Shown here: positions 48,052 to 58,712 of the stretch, in pieces
How the letters are laid out: each line of letters opens with the position of its first letter
Position numbering within the stretch: position 1 is the stretch's first letter
Assembly: GCF_038967635.1 (NCBI RefSeq)
Contig: NZ_CP152413.1
Span: forward strand, 5,584,001 to 5,648,000
From: Bradyrhizobium sp. B124
Lineage (GTDB): Bacteria; Pseudomonadota; Alphaproteobacteria; Rhizobiales; Xanthobacteraceae
Length of the DNA stretch: 64,000 nt
Direction: 5' to 3'
The notes under the pieces: generated by a model
Told to the model about the DNA's origin: nothing
Database searches by the model: none
The model's input: the letters and a program-made list of their open reading frames with translations, nothing else
Position numbers and translations under genes: made by a program

Positions 48052-48657
48052 ATGACCGATCCGAACCGGGCCAATGATAACACCGAGAATTCGGCGCCGA
48101 CGGGTGAGCCCGTGGTCTCGAAGCCCTACATCATGCCTGACGATCCCGAGGTGGGATCGGTTGAGGCGCTGACCAAGGAACTCGCCGAGGCGCGCGACCG
48201 GACGCTGCGCACGCTGGCCGAGATGGAGAACCTCCGTCAGCGCACCCGCCGCGAGGTTGCCGACGCCAAGACCTACGGTATCACCGGCTTCGCCCGCGAC
48301 GTGCTCGATATCGCCGACAATCTGCAGCGCGCGATCGATGCCGTGCCGGCCGAGACCAAGGAATCCGCCGATCCCGGCCTGAAGGCGCTGATCGAAGGCG
48401 TCGAGCTGACCGAGCGTTCGCTGCTCAACGCGCTGGAGAAGAACGGCGTGAAGAAGTTCGATCCGATCGGCGAGAAGTTCGATCCGAACTTCCAGCAGGC
48501 GATGTTCGAGGTGCCGGACACCTCGGTGCCGTCGGGCACCGTGGTGCAGGTCGTGCAGGCCGGCTACATGATCGGCGATCGCATTCTGCGTCCGGCGCTG
48601 GTCGGCGTCTCCAAGGGTGGCGCCAAGGCGGCCCCGAGCGCCGACATCACGGTCTGA
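48052..48657 (+). CDS. grpE: Nucleotide exchange factor GrpE
   Basis: A 201-residue co-chaperone that releases ADP from DnaK. A long N-terminal helix ([52 protein letters not shown] in pieces) and a beta domain with [21 protein letters not shown] and [21 protein letters not shown] are clear. ATG at 48052 has AGAAGG upstream; the in-frame start at 48019 is not needed. dnaK and dnaJ lie 2.7 kb further on. Confidence 0.96.
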   Translation: MTDPNRANDNTENSAPTGEPVVSKPYIMPDDPEVGSVEALTKELAEARDRTLRTLAEMENLRQRTRREVADAKTYGITGFARDVLDIADNLQRAIDAVPAETKESADPGLKALIEGVELTERSLLNALEKNGVKKFDPIGEKFDPNFQQAMFEVPDTSVPSGTVVQVVQAGYMIGDRILRPALVGVSKGGAKAAPSADITV

Positions 48658-48690
48658 TCGCTTCGACGCCAGCCCTGAAGCTGCGAGCTT

Positions 48691-48720
48691 GCTGCTGTCG
48701 TTTCACGGCAGCGGCTTCTT
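48691..48720 (+). terminator. Probable terminator after grpE
   Basis: GCTGCTGTCG-TTTCA-CGGCAGCGGC pairs as a 10-bp RNA stem with two G-U pairs, followed by a weak T-rich TTCTTAT. It overlaps the end of the convergent VOC gene. The T tract is poor, so efficiency is uncertain. Confidence 0.4.
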
Positions 48721-48942
48721 ATGCGCCTTCGGCCAATAGGTGCCGAAGCTCCAGAGATTTCCTTCCGGGTCACGGCAGGCGAAATCGCGGCTGCCATAGT
48801 CGGTGTCACGCAGTTCCATTTCGTCGCGGTAGATCACGTGCTCGGTGAATCCGATCACTGTCTTGAGCCAGCCGATCATCGCCTCGGCGTCCTTGCAGCG
48901 CAGGGTCGGGTAGATGCGCGGGGATTCGATGTCGTGCGTCAT
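48703..48942 (-). CDS. VOC/glyoxalase-family protein with its middle deleted
   Basis: A 79-residue remnant. The first 40 residues (IYPTLRCKDAEAMIGWLKTVIGFTEHVIYRDE) are the N-terminal strand-helix of a PhnB-like VOC protein, and the last 35 (DTDYGSRDFACRDPEGNLWSFGTYWP) are its C-terminal end. The central part, about 60 residues carrying the first-half strands and the linker (expected total 130-145), is missing, with the frame intact at about 48805-48820. The product cannot form the normal paired beta-alpha-beta-beta-beta fold and is probably non-functional. It begins in the ATGA overlap with the AraC stub. Confidence 0.75.
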   Translation of the reverse strand: MTHDIESPRIYPTLRCKDAEAMIGWLKTVIGFTEHVIYRDEMELRDTDYGSRDFACRDPEGNLWSFGTYWPKAHKKPLP

Positions 48943-49046
48943 GGTCGCGCCGTCTCGCGGTAACCTGTAATTCCGACAATCAGGCCTGCCAGCGACGGCG
49001 GGCGTCGCGCGAAGTCGAATGCGACGGGGGCCCCAAGCTCGGCCAT
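48939..49046 (-). pseudogene. Stub of an AraC-family regulator
   Basis: A 35-codon frame that starts well (ATG 49046) with AELGAPVAFDFARRPPSLAG and IVGITGYRET, which matches how AraC-type regulators with a variable N-terminal sensing domain begin in this group, then ends almost at once. The remaining sensing region and the two C-terminal helix-turn-helix units are absent. Its stop overlaps the VOC start as ATGA, the kind of coupling expected of an intact regulator-VOC operon, so most of the gene has probably been deleted from within. The family match is from recognition, not from a search. Confidence 0.55.
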
Positions 49047-49066
49047 GTGGATCTCGCGCGGAATGC

Positions 49067-49777
49067 CTACGCGATGTCCGACGACTGGATCCGCTTGACG
49101 CCGGCCTTGTCCATGTCGGTCCAGGCCTTGGCGAGCGATCCCTGGGTGTCGATGCCGCGGCAGGCGTCCTCCACGACATAGGTTTCGAAGCCGGCCTTGC
49201 GCGCATCGAGCGCGGTCCATGCCACGCAGAAATCGGTGGCGAGCCCGGCCACGAAAACCCGCTCGACATTGCGCGCCTTCAGATAGGCGGCAAGCCCCGT
49301 GGTAGTCTTGCCGTCGGCTTCGGTGAAGGCGGAGTAGCTGTCGACGTCCTTGTGAAAACCCTTGCGGATGATCAGCTCGGCCTGCGGGATCGCGAGATCC
49401 TTCGACAGCGAGGCGCCGTCGGTGCCCTGCACGCAGTGGTCGGGCCACAGCACCTGCTTGCCATAGGCGAGGTCGATGGTCTCGAACGGCTTCTTGCCGG
49501 CATGGACCGAGGCAAACGAGATGTGTCCAGGCGTGTGCCAGTCCTGCGTCATCACCACATTGGCAAAGCTCTTGGCGATCTTGTTGATGACAGGCACCAC
49601 CTGCTCGCCGTCCTTCACCGCGAGGCTGCCGCCGGGCAGGAAGCAGTTCTGGACGTCGATCACGAGCAGCGCGGAGCCATCGTCGGGCTTGATCGCAGCC
49701 GCCCAGAGGCTCCTGGGAACCAGGGTCGCAAGCGCCAACGTGCCGAGGCCTGCAACTATCTGTCGTCGATCCAACAT
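49067..49777 (-). CDS. pncA: Exported nicotinamidase-like cysteine hydrolase (PncA family)
   Basis: A 236-residue isochorismatase-fold hydrolase. The catalytic Asp is in LLVIDVQNCFLPGGSL, the Lys in IIRKGFHKDVDSYSAF, and the Cys in VAGLATDFCVAWTALDA; metal ligands are in TQDWHTPGHISF. This set matches nicotinamidase/pyrazinamidase, which turns nicotinamide into nicotinate. Unusually it starts with a twin-arginine-like signal (LDRRQIVAGLGTLALATLVPRSLWAA), so it should act in the periplasm. ATG at 49777 has a strong GAGGAGGGG site. It stands between the AraC stub and a second exported protein. Confidence 0.88.
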   Translation of the reverse strand: MLDRRQIVAGLGTLALATLVPRSLWAAAIKPDDGSALLVIDVQNCFLPGGSLAVKDGEQVVPVINKIAKSFANVVMTQDWHTPGHISFASVHAGKKPFETIDLAYGKQVLWPDHCVQGTDGASLSKDLAIPQAELIIRKGFHKDVDSYSAFTEADGKTTTGLAAYLKARNVERVFVAGLATDFCVAWTALDARKAGFETYVVEDACRGIDTQGSLAKAWTDMDKAGVKRIQSSDIA

Positions 49778-49873
49778 CGCGCCCCTCCTCGCTTTGATAC
49801 CGCGCGAGGAGGCTAGTTCCGTTCGGCGAACGGCGAAAGTGGGATTTTTCCAACCGGCCTTGCGAAGGGCCGA

Positions 49874-50809
49874 TCAGCCGCGCGGCTGGATGCCGTCGCG
49901 GACCGCGCGGAAGCGCGGGAAGGCCGTCTCCCAATCGGTGCGCGGCGAGCTGCCGATGACCCGCAGCGATGTCTGCGCGCCGAACCGCAGCCACTGCACG
50001 ATGGTCACCGGGGTGTTGTCCTTGCCGCTGACGGCGTCGATCCGGGTCTCGAAGCCGGGCTGGCCGTCGATCCGGATCGGTTCGGACATGGTGATCCGCC
50101 CGTCGCGCACGCCGGGGATCGTGGTGGCGATCTGCTGGGCAAAGCGGCCGCGATCGTCGGGCGTGGCCGGCGCCGAAGTGATGATGCCGAGCAGCATGAA
50201 GGGCTTGGCCTCAAGGGCCTTGTCGTCGCCGTCGGCCATCAGCAGCGCTGCGCCCGGCGCCAGCATGCGGATGTTCTTGAAGCTGCTGAGCTCGGTGACC
50301 TTGAACGGCATCATGGCGAGCTGTTCGTCGACCGGCACATCCTTGCGGATTTCGGCGGAGGCGAACATCTGCCGGACGGCGTCGTCGGTGTAGATCTTGC
50401 TCGCGTTCTCCGGCACTTGCACCGCGACATAGCCGGAGAAGGTCGGCCCCGGCAGGATCATGGAATAGCGCCGCACATTGCTGGCGCCGTCGCGGGCGCT
50501 CTCCACGGTGTAGTAGGCGAGGCCGGCCGGCGTCTCGAGGCTCTCGGGCTTGATGTTTCCGGTGCCGGCGGGGTTGGCCTTGAAGGCCGTCACGACCTCG
50601 TTGTAGGCGTCCGCGGGCAGGTCGGCGATCAGGACCTTGACGCCTTGGTCCTCGGTCTCGAAGCCGATGAATGATTTGGCGCGGACGAGGCCCACCAGCG
50701 GTTTCATCCCGACATGCGCGCCCGGCGGAAACACCACGTCGGCGGCAAAGCCACGACAGGTGGCAGCAATCAGCAAGGCAACCGCAACGAGAACTCGAAA
50801 AGGCGTCAT
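49874..50809 (-). CDS. Exported protein of unknown function
   Basis: A 311-residue protein with a clear signal peptide (VLVAVALLIAATCRGFAA, cleavage near residue 23) and a mature part that begins DVVFPPGAHVGMKPLVGLVRAKSFIGFE. FTGY-like strand patterns and long beta-rich stretches suggest a periplasmic beta sandwich; no catalytic motif or named family was recognised. ATG at 50809 is chosen because it places the signal peptide correctly; the frame stays open to 51205 but that part is not protein-like. It is divergent from dnaK. Confidence 0.75.
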   Translation of the reverse strand: MTPFRVLVAVALLIAATCRGFAADVVFPPGAHVGMKPLVGLVRAKSFIGFETEDQGVKVLIADLPADAYNEVVTAFKANPAGTGNIKPESLETPAGLAYYTVESARDGASNVRRYSMILPGPTFSGYVAVQVPENASKIYTDDAVRQMFASAEIRKDVPVDEQLAMMPFKVTELSSFKNIRMLAPGAALLMADGDDKALEAKPFMLLGIITSAPATPDDRGRFAQQIATTIPGVRDGRITMSEPIRIDGQPGFETRIDAVSGKDNTPVTIVQWLRFGAQTSLRVIGSSPRTDWETAFPRFRAVRDGIQPRG

Positions 50810-51383
50810 GGGGGATCTACCGGTTTTGCTTGGTGGCCGCGCAACGGGGCCGATGCAGGGCTGGATGGCCTCTTCAGTCGAACCGCTTTTAGCGGTTTTG
50901 ATGGCCCTGCAACAGGCCGCCAAATCTCCGGTCCAGGCCAGTCGGCTCAATTCCATGGGCTTTTCGCCTTGATTGGCGGGCACTTTCCAGTTTCCCGAGG
51001 TTTCCAGGAGCGACCACCTGCGGCCGCCAGCGGCCAAACAGCGCGCCCTCGACCCGTGCGCCGCTCTCGCATACGACGTTTGTGAGCGTTCACTCAACAG
51101 CGCTGTCGTCGCGCCGTTGATGTCGCGGTCGACGACGGGCGGCATTCTTGCCGATTTGTTAACTTGGTCTGGGCTTGAACCGGGGCCGCAGCCGAGCTGA
51201 CACAATCTTTCAAACGTCAGTCTTTTCAGGCCTCAACGTTGCGTCCAGTCCTTGCGGGCAGGACCCTCTCTCCTATATCAGGCTCACCGTCGCAATATCG
51301 CGAGTATGTGAACGTCTGGGGGTTCGGTACGGAGCGCCGTCAGGGCCCAACCAACCTGCCGTAGCAAAGAGGATATCAAAACC
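50810..51383. other. Long intergenic region ahead of dnaK
   Basis: A 574-base gap between the divergent exported-protein gene and dnaK. Its right end has the dnaK heat-shock promoter (51251-51278) and about 100 bases of leader. The left 440 bases hold no recognised gene, RNA or repeat in either strand; short open frames there look like noise. Confidence 0.5.
51251..51278 (+). promoter_or_regulatory. RpoH-type heat-shock promoter of dnaK
   Basis: CTTGCG (51251-51256), a 15-base spacer and CCTATAT (51272-51278) match the alphaproteobacterial RpoH pattern. It lies about 105 bases ahead of the dnaK ATG. RpoH control of dnaKJ is known in Bradyrhizobium japonicum. No CIRCE element is visible, so HrcA control is unlikely here. 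Confidence 0.65.
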
Positions 51384-53285
<1,902 letters not shown>

Positions 53286-53387
53286 GCGGGCTTGCGATCA
53301 TGGCCCTCACACCAAAGAGCACGCGACGCGTCTCGGAGGGGTGGGGGTCATTTTTCTTTAAGGCGATCGCTGCATCTTCCAGACAGG

Positions 53388-53423
53388 CGCAATCCTTGAC
53401 GCAATCCCTTGCGCAATCCTTGG
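53388..53423. repeat. Three tandem 12-bp repeats in the dnaK-dnaJ spacer
   Basis: CGCAATCCTTGA, CGCAATCCCTTG and CGCAATCCTTGG follow each other without gaps, 32 bases ahead of dnaJ. They may be a slippage product or a binding array; no known motif fits. Confidence 0.7.
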
Positions 53424-53455
53424 CGATCGCGACGAACTTCGGACGGAATTGAAGG

Positions 53456-54586
53456 ATGTCCACCAAGCGCTGCTATTACGAGACCCTCGAGGTTGAGCGG
53501 AACGCGGACGAGACCAAGCTGAAATCGGCTTTCCGCAAGCTCGCGATGAAATGGCATCCGGACAAGAACCCGGGCGACGCCAGCAGCGAGGTCCGGTTCA
53601 AGGAAATCAACGAAGCCTATGAGGTGCTGAAGGACGGCGACAAGCGCGCCGCCTATGACCGCTTCGGCCATGCTGCCTTCGAGCAGGGCATGGGCGGCGG
53701 CGGTCCCGGCTTCGGCGCCGGCTTCGCCTCCTCCTTCTCCGACATCTTCGAGGACCTGTTCGGCATGGCCGGGCAGCGCCGCGGCGGCGGCGGCCGTGAA
53801 CGCGGTGCCGACCTGCGCTACAATATGGAGATCACGCTCGAGGAGGCCTTCCAGGGCAAGACCGCGCAGATCGAGATCCCGGTCTCGGTGACCTGCGAAT
53901 CCTGCTCCGGCACCGGCGCCAAGGCCGGCACCAAGCCGAAGACCTGCTCGCATTGCGGCGGCGCCGGCCGTATCCGGCAGGCCCAGGGCTTCTTCACGCT
54001 GGAGCGGACCTGCCCCGGCTGTCAGGGCCGCGGCCAGATGATTGAGGACGCCTGCACCTCCTGCGCCGGTTCCGGCCGGGTGACGCGCGAGCGCACGCTG
54101 TCGGTCAACATTCCCCCGGGCGTCGAGGACGGCACCAGGATTCGTCTCGCCGGCGAAGGCGAGGCCGGTGTCCGCGGCGGACCGCCCGGCGACCTCTACA
54201 TCTTCCTGTCGCTGACCACGCACCAGTTCTTCCAGCGCGACGGCGCCGACCTGCACTGCCGCGTGCCGATCTCGATGGTGACCGCAGCCCTCGGCGGCGA
54301 GTTCGAGGTGCCGACCATCGACAAGAGCAAGACCAAGGTGAAGGTGCCGGCCGGGACCCAGTCCAGCCGCCGATTCCGCATCGCATCAAAGGGTATGCCG
54401 GTGCTCCGCTCGCGCCAGACCGGCGACATGTATGTCCAGGTTGTGGTCGAAACGCCGCAGAATCTGACCAAGAAGCAGCAAGAATTGCTGATGGAGTTCG
54501 AAAAACTGTCGTCCGGCGCAACTCAACCGGAGGCAGCGGGTTTCTTCTCTAAGGTCAAGGACTTCTTCGGAAGCCGCTCCGTCTAG
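53456..54586 (+). CDS. dnaJ: Chaperone DnaJ (Hsp40)
   Basis: A 376-residue type I J-protein. The J domain has the HPD motif ([10 protein letters not shown], near residue 33), then a Gly-rich region ([15 protein letters not shown]), four CxxCxGxG zinc repeats ([32 protein letters not shown]) and two C-terminal beta domains. It passes clients to DnaK and stimulates its ATPase. ATG at 53456 has GAAGG close upstream. It is 170 bases after dnaK and probably co-transcribed. Confidence 0.97.
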   Translation: MSTKRCYYETLEVERNADETKLKSAFRKLAMKWHPDKNPGDASSEVRFKEINEAYEVLKDGDKRAAYDRFGHAAFEQGMGGGGPGFGAGFASSFSDIFEDLFGMAGQRRGGGGRERGADLRYNMEITLEEAFQGKTAQIEIPVSVTCESCSGTGAKAGTKPKTCSHCGGAGRIRQAQGFFTLERTCPGCQGRGQMIEDACTSCAGSGRVTRERTLSVNIPPGVEDGTRIRLAGEGEAGVRGGPPGDLYIFLSLTTHQFFQRDGADLHCRVPISMVTAALGGEFEVPTIDKSKTKVKVPAGTQSSRRFRIASKGMPVLRSRQTGDMYVQVVVETPQNLTKKQQELLMEFEKLSSGATQPEAAGFFSKVKDFFGSRSV

Positions 54587-54686
54587 CCGCAGTCGTTATG
54601 CTTGACCGTAACGACTTCGATCTATACGTGTTTATGACTGTTTTCTGACAACCGCTCGATTGTGCGCGGTCCCGCCTGGTAGCGAC

Positions 54687-55289
54687 ATGCCTCTGCAATC
54701 GTCCGTGCGTGCGTCGAAGAAGCCCCTCCGTCTCGACGACGAGGTTCGATTTCTCCGTTCATGGATCGAGAAGCCGCTGCATATGGGCGCGGTGATGCCG
54801 TCCGGGCGGCTGCTCGCACGCACCATGGCGCAATATGTCGATCCCGAAGCCGAAGGACCGGTTGTCGAGCTCGGACCCGGCACCGGTGCGATCACCAATG
54901 CGCTGATCGAGCATGGCGTCGATCAAAAGCGTCTCGTCCTGGTTGAATACAATCCCGGCTTCTGTGCGCTGCTGCGCGAACGCTATCCGCAGGCCAAGGT
55001 GGTCCAGGGCGACGCCTACAGGCTTCGCGATACGCTGTGGGACGTCATGAAATCTCCGGCCTCGGCTGTGGTCTCCGGCCTGCCGCTGGTCACCAAGCCG
55101 ATGCTGACCCGCCTGAAGCTGGTCCGCGACGCCTTCCTGGCTCTCGCGCCCGGTGCGCCGTTCGTCCAGTTCACCTATTCGGTGGCGCCGCCGATTCCGA
55201 AGTCGCTGCCCGGCGTGTCCACAGAGGCGTCCGAGCGGATCTGGATGAACCTTCCGCCCGCGCGGGTCTGGGTGTATCGCAAGGGTTGA
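54687..55289 (+). CDS. pmtA: Phospholipid N-methyltransferase (PmtA-type)
   Basis: A 200-residue class I SAM-dependent methyltransferase of the Sinorhizobium-type Pmt family. DEVRFLRSWIEKPLHMGAVMPSGRLLARTMA precedes the SAM motif VVELGPGTGAITNALIEHG, then LVEYNPGFCALLRERYP, VVSGLPLVTKPM and the C-terminal NLPPARVWVYRKG. The enzyme methylates phosphatidylethanolamine towards phosphatidylcholine, a lipid needed for efficient soybean symbiosis in B. japonicum. To my recollection the B. japonicum pmtA gene is beside dnaKJ, which agrees with this place. ATG at 54687 preferred over a TTG at 54660. Confidence 0.82.
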   Translation: MPLQSSVRASKKPLRLDDEVRFLRSWIEKPLHMGAVMPSGRLLARTMAQYVDPEAEGPVVELGPGTGAITNALIEHGVDQKRLVLVEYNPGFCALLRERYPQAKVVQGDAYRLRDTLWDVMKSPASAVVSGLPLVTKPMLTRLKLVRDAFLALAPGAPFVQFTYSVAPPIPKSLPGVSTEASERIWMNLPPARVWVYRKG

Positions 55290-55337
55290 TCGCCCTGCGT
55301 TGTCGCGCTGGGCACGCGCCCTAACCGCGATTTCGAA

Positions 55338-55916
55338 ATGTCCGCGCTGAAAATCCTCGTGATCCCCGGATCGCTGCGATCAGGCTCGCTCAACGCGAAG
55401 CTCGCCGCTGTCTTGGCCCAAGAGCTCGCGCAGCTCGGGGCCGACGTCACCCGCATCTCGCTCGGCGATTTTCCGCTGCCGATCTATGACGGCGATTTTC
55501 AGGCCAAATCGGGCGTGCCGCAGCACGCCGTCAATCTGAAGCGGATGATCGGCGCCCATCATGGCGTGCTGATCGTGACGCCGGAATACAATTCCTCGGT
55601 GCCGGCGCTGGTGAAGAACACGATCGACTGGGTGAGCCGCGTGCAGGATCCGCATGAGACCCGTGGCCAGGTGTTCCATGGCCGCGCCTTCGCGCTAGCT
55701 GCGGCATCCGGCAACCGGCTCGGCGGCACGCGCGCGCTGGCGGCGCTGCGCCTGATCCTGACGGCGTGCCATGCCGCCGTGATCCCGAACCAGCTCGCGC
55801 TGTCATTCGCCGAGCACGCCTATGACGACATGGATCGTCTGAAGCACCAGGCCGACATCGATACGATGCGGGCGCTGGTGCGGCAGCTGATCGACCATTC
55901 CCAACGCATGATGTGA
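55338..55916 (+). CDS. NADPH-dependent FMN reductase-family protein
   Basis: A 192-residue flavodoxin-fold reductase. The FMN phosphate loop is VIPGSLRSGSLNAKLA near residues 8-23, and VTPEYNSSVPALVKNTIDWVSR holds the second flavin contact. These proteins reduce FMN, quinones, chromate or azo dyes in vitro; the natural substrate is unknown. It sits alone between pmtA and pyrF and is six bases from pyrF, so the last two are probably co-transcribed. Confidence 0.92.
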   Translation: MSALKILVIPGSLRSGSLNAKLAAVLAQELAQLGADVTRISLGDFPLPIYDGDFQAKSGVPQHAVNLKRMIGAHHGVLIVTPEYNSSVPALVKNTIDWVSRVQDPHETRGQVFHGRAFALAAASGNRLGGTRALAALRLILTACHAAVIPNQLALSFAEHAYDDMDRLKHQADIDTMRALVRQLIDHSQRMM

Positions 55917-55922
55917 GGTGAC

Positions 55923-56645
55923 ATGCAGCCAGCCAAGATCGCTCCAAGGATCGCTCCAAGAGACCGGTTGATTGTGGCGCTCGATTTGCCATCGGTCGCC
56001 AGCGCCGAGGCGATGATCGACAGGCTCGGCGACAGCGTCACCTTCTACAAGATCGGCTATCAGCTCGGCTACGCCGGCGGGCTCGCGCTGGCGAAGCAGC
56101 TTGCGGGCAGCGGCAAGAAGGTCTTTCTCGATCTCAAACTGCACGACATCGGCAACACGGTGGCGCGCGGGGTCGAAAGCGTCGCCGCTCTCGGCGCGAC
56201 CTTTCTCACCGTGCATGCCTACCCGCAGACCATGAAGGCGGCGGTCGAGGCGCGTACCGGCTCCGGTCTGAAGATCCTCGCGGTGACGGTGCTGACCTCC
56301 TACGACGACAGCGACCTGCACGCGGCGGGCTATCGCCTCAACGTCTCCGATCTCGTCGAAGCGCGCGCCAGGCAGGCGCAGGCACTCGGTGTCGACGGCC
56401 TCGTCAGCTCGCCCGAGGAAGCTGCCGCCCTGCGCAAGATCGTCGGTGATCAGATGAACCTGGTGACACCGGGCATCCGCCCCGCGGGCTCGGCGACCGG
56501 CGACCAGAAGCGCATCATGACGCCGGCCCGCGCCATTACCGCCGGCGCCGACTATCTGGTGGTCGGACGTCCGGTGATGGAAGCCGCCGATCCGAAAGCC
56601 GCGGCCGAAGCCATTCACACCGAGATCGCCCAGGCACTCGCCTGA
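55923..56645 (+). CDS. pyrF: Orotidine 5'-phosphate decarboxylase
   Basis: A 240-residue TIM-barrel enzyme making [23 protein letters not shown] holds the first Asp, and [17 protein letters not shown] the Lys-Asp-Lys-Asp catalytic array; VTPGIRP and [13 protein letters not shown] bind phosphate. ATG at 55923 adds a duplicated IAPRIAPR stretch (CGCTCCAAGGAT repeated in the DNA) before the domain. Confidence 0.97.
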   Translation: MQPAKIAPRIAPRDRLIVALDLPSVASAEAMIDRLGDSVTFYKIGYQLGYAGGLALAKQLAGSGKKVFLDLKLHDIGNTVARGVESVAALGATFLTVHAYPQTMKAAVEARTGSGLKILAVTVLTSYDDSDLHAAGYRLNVSDLVEARARQAQALGVDGLVSSPEEAAALRKIVGDQMNLVTPGIRPAGSATGDQKRIMTPARAITAGADYLVVGRPVMEAADPKAAAEAIHTEIAQALA

Positions 56646-56668
56646 GCCAACAACAAGGGAGAACAGAG

Positions 56669-56965
56669 ATGGCGAAGGGATACTGGATTGGACGCGTCGA
56701 CGTTCACAATGAGGAGGGCTACAAGCCCTACATGGCGGCCAACCCCGCTATCTTCCAGAAATTCGGCGGCAAGTTCATCGTGCGCGGTGGCAAGTTCACC
56801 GGCGTGGAGGGCCAGAGCCGCTCGCGCAACGTCGTGATCGAATTCCCCGATTACGCGACCGCGCTCGCTTGCTACCAATCGCCGGAATACCAGGCCAACA
56901 TCAAGGTGCGGCAGCCACACTCGATCGCCGACCTGATTATCATCGAGGGGCACGACAGCCCATAG
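56669..56965 (+). CDS. DUF1330 family protein
   Basis: A 98-residue small protein of the DUF1330 group, a ferredoxin-like alpha-beta fold. AKGYWIGRVDVHNEEGYKPYMAANPAIFQKFGGKFIVRGG (in parts) and RNVVIEFPDYATALACYQSPEYQ are characteristic. Function unknown; relatives resemble antibiotic-biosynthesis monooxygenase folds. A GGGAGA site precedes ATG. It lies 23 bases after pyrF, and this pair is seen in other rhizobia. Confidence 0.9.
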   Translation: MAKGYWIGRVDVHNEEGYKPYMAANPAIFQKFGGKFIVRGGKFTGVEGQSRSRNVVIEFPDYATALACYQSPEYQANIKVRQPHSIADLIIIEGHDSP

Positions 56966-57035
56966 CCCCGGACGCCAGCCCGCCGGTTCGGCCGCTCGGA
57001 ACAAGCCTCCGATGGCCGTCGTTTAGGCATGTTGT

Positions 57036-57075
57036 GGTGCCGGAAAACCGGTTTCCACTTTGCCGGATCATGCTT
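57036..57075. repeat. Palindromic repeat, GCATGATCCGGAAAA type
   Basis: GTGCCGGAAAACCGGTTTCC and ACTTTGCCGGATCATGC make a partial stem between the DUF1330 gene and dapB, within 25 bases of the dapB start. It may affect dapB translation. Confidence 0.7.
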
Positions 57076-57098
57076 TATACGGCGGTGAGAGGTGAGCC

Positions 57099-57911
57099 AT
57101 GGCTGACATGCGTCTGATTGTTGCGGGAGCCGGCGGCCGGATGGGCCGCACGCTGACGCGGGTGATTTCCGAAACCCCGGGGGCGGTGCTGGTCGGCGCG
57201 CTGGAAGCGCCGGGCTCGGAACTGCTCGGCAAGGACGCCGGCGTGCTCGCCGGCCTTCCCGCCAATGACGTCAAGCTGTCGGCCGATCTGTGGTCGATGT
57301 CCGCGGCTGCCGACGGCATCCTGGATTTCACCGTGCCGGCCGCGACCATCGCCAATGTCGCCATCGCGGCCGAGCGCGGCCTTGTTCACGTCATCGGCAC
57401 CACCGGCCTGTCGCAATCCGACGATGCGGTGATCCGCAGCGTCACCAACCGCGCCATCGTGGTGAAGTCGGGCAATATGAGCCTCGGCGTCAATCTGCTT
57501 GCCGCGCTGGTCAAGCGCGTCGCGCAGTCACTCGACCAGAGCTTTGACATCGAAATTCTCGAGATGCACCACAAGTCCAAGATCGATGCGCCGTCGGGCA
57601 CCGCCTTGATGCTCGGCGAAGCCGCCGCCGCAGGACGCAAGATCGCGCTGGAGCAGCATTCGGCGCGCGGCCGCGACGGCCTGACCGGCGCACGGCGCGC
57701 CGGCGATATCGGCTTTGCCTCGCTGCGCGGCGGCACCGCGGCCGGCGATCACAGCGTGATCTTTGCCGGCCCGTCGGAGCGCATCACGCTCTCGCATCAT
57801 GCCGAGGACCGCGCGCTGTTCGCGCAGGGGGCGCTGAAGGCGGCGCTGTGGGCGCACGGCAAGAAGCCCGGCATGTATTCGATGACCGACGTTCTCGGGT
57901 TGAGCGACTGA
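57099..57911 (+). CDS. dapB: 4-hydroxy-tetrahydrodipicolinate reductase
   Basis: A 270-residue NAD(P)H reductase in the lysine and diaminopimelate pathway. Rossmann motif [19 protein letters not shown] opens it; [25 protein letters not shown] is the substrate signature with catalytic His/Lys, and [21 protein letters not shown] [23 protein letters not shown] ends it. ATG at 57099 follows GAGAGGTGAGCC. gpmA follows after 47 bases. Confidence 0.97.
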   Translation: MADMRLIVAGAGGRMGRTLTRVISETPGAVLVGALEAPGSELLGKDAGVLAGLPANDVKLSADLWSMSAAADGILDFTVPAATIANVAIAAERGLVHVIGTTGLSQSDDAVIRSVTNRAIVVKSGNMSLGVNLLAALVKRVAQSLDQSFDIEILEMHHKSKIDAPSGTALMLGEAAAAGRKIALEQHSARGRDGLTGARRAGDIGFASLRGGTAAGDHSVIFAGPSERITLSHHAEDRALFAQGALKAALWAHGKKPGMYSMTDVLGLSD

Positions 57912-57958
57912 GACCGCGCGACGAAATCAAATCCAGCCAAGCGAAAACGGAATCTGAA

Positions 57959-58582
57959 ATGAGTGATCGTCTTCTTGTGCTCGTTCGTCACGGTCAGAGC
58001 GAATGGAATCTGAAGAACCTGTTCACCGGGTGGAAGGATCCCGATCTCACCGAGCAGGGCATCGCCGAAGCCAAGGACGCCGGCCGCAAGCTGAAGGCGC
58101 AGGGCCTGTCGTTCGACGTCGCCTTTACGTCAGACCTGACGCGCGCGCAGCACACGCTGAAGCTGATGCTGGAGCAGATCGGCCAGACCGGGTTGCCGAC
58201 CACGAGGAATCTGGCGCTCAATGAGCGCGACTACGGCGATCTCTCGGGCCTCAACAAGGACGACGCCCGCAAGAAGTGGGGCGAGGACCAGGTCCTGGTC
58301 TGGCGCCGCTCCTACGACGTGCCGCCGCCCGGCGGCGAGAGCCTCAAGGATACGCTGGCGCGCACGCTGCCCTATTACGTGCAGGAGATCCTCCCCGGCG
58401 TGCTGCGCGGCCAGCGCACGCTGATCGCCGCCCACGGCAATTCGCTGCGCGCGTTGATCATGGTGCTGGAGAAGCTTTCGCCGGAGCAGATCCTCAAACG
58501 CGAACTCGCAACCGGCGCGCCGGTGGTCTATCGGCTCAACGCCGATTCCACCGTTGCGTCCAAGGTCGATCTCGCGGCTTAA
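57959..58582 (+). CDS. gpmA: 2,3-bisphosphoglycerate-dependent phosphoglycerate mutase
   Basis: A 207-residue histidine-phosphatase-superfamily mutase that interconverts 3- and 2-phosphoglycerate. [29 protein letters not shown] carries the phospho-His, [17 protein letters not shown] the substrate loop, and [12 protein letters not shown] the second His. It is a little shorter than the E. coli enzyme (250), as in other alphaproteobacteria. It converges on the Ada-like gene. Confidence 0.95.
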   Translation: MSDRLLVLVRHGQSEWNLKNLFTGWKDPDLTEQGIAEAKDAGRKLKAQGLSFDVAFTSDLTRAQHTLKLMLEQIGQTGLPTTRNLALNERDYGDLSGLNKDDARKKWGEDQVLVWRRSYDVPPPGGESLKDTLARTLPYYVQEILPGVLRGQRTLIAAHGNSLRALIMVLEKLSPEQILKRELATGAPVVYRLNADSTVASKVDLAA

Positions 58583-58593
58583 AAACGTTTAAT

Positions 58594-58695
58594 CCGTCAT
58601 CCTGAGGTGCGAGCGGAGCGAGCCTCGAAGGATGCACGGCCACCAGCGGGGCCGTCGACCCTTCGAGACGCGCTTCGCGCTCCTCAGGGTGACGG
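58594..58695. repeat. Palindromic intergenic repeat, CCGTCATCCTGAGG type
   Basis: Inverted arms CCGTCATCCTGAGGTGCGAG...GCCTCGAAGGATG and the complement ending CTCCTCAGGGTGACGG lie between convergent gpmA and the Ada-like gene. It matches the repeat at 21394-21499 closely. Confidence 0.85.
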
Positions 58696-58712
58696 TGAGA
58701 GACCGGTTTTGC

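Noticed and set aside
48703..50809. A genomic island or defence system in the accessory stretch
   Set aside because: Only decayed AraC-VOC remnants and two exported proteins are present, with base composition like the neighbours and no mobility genes.
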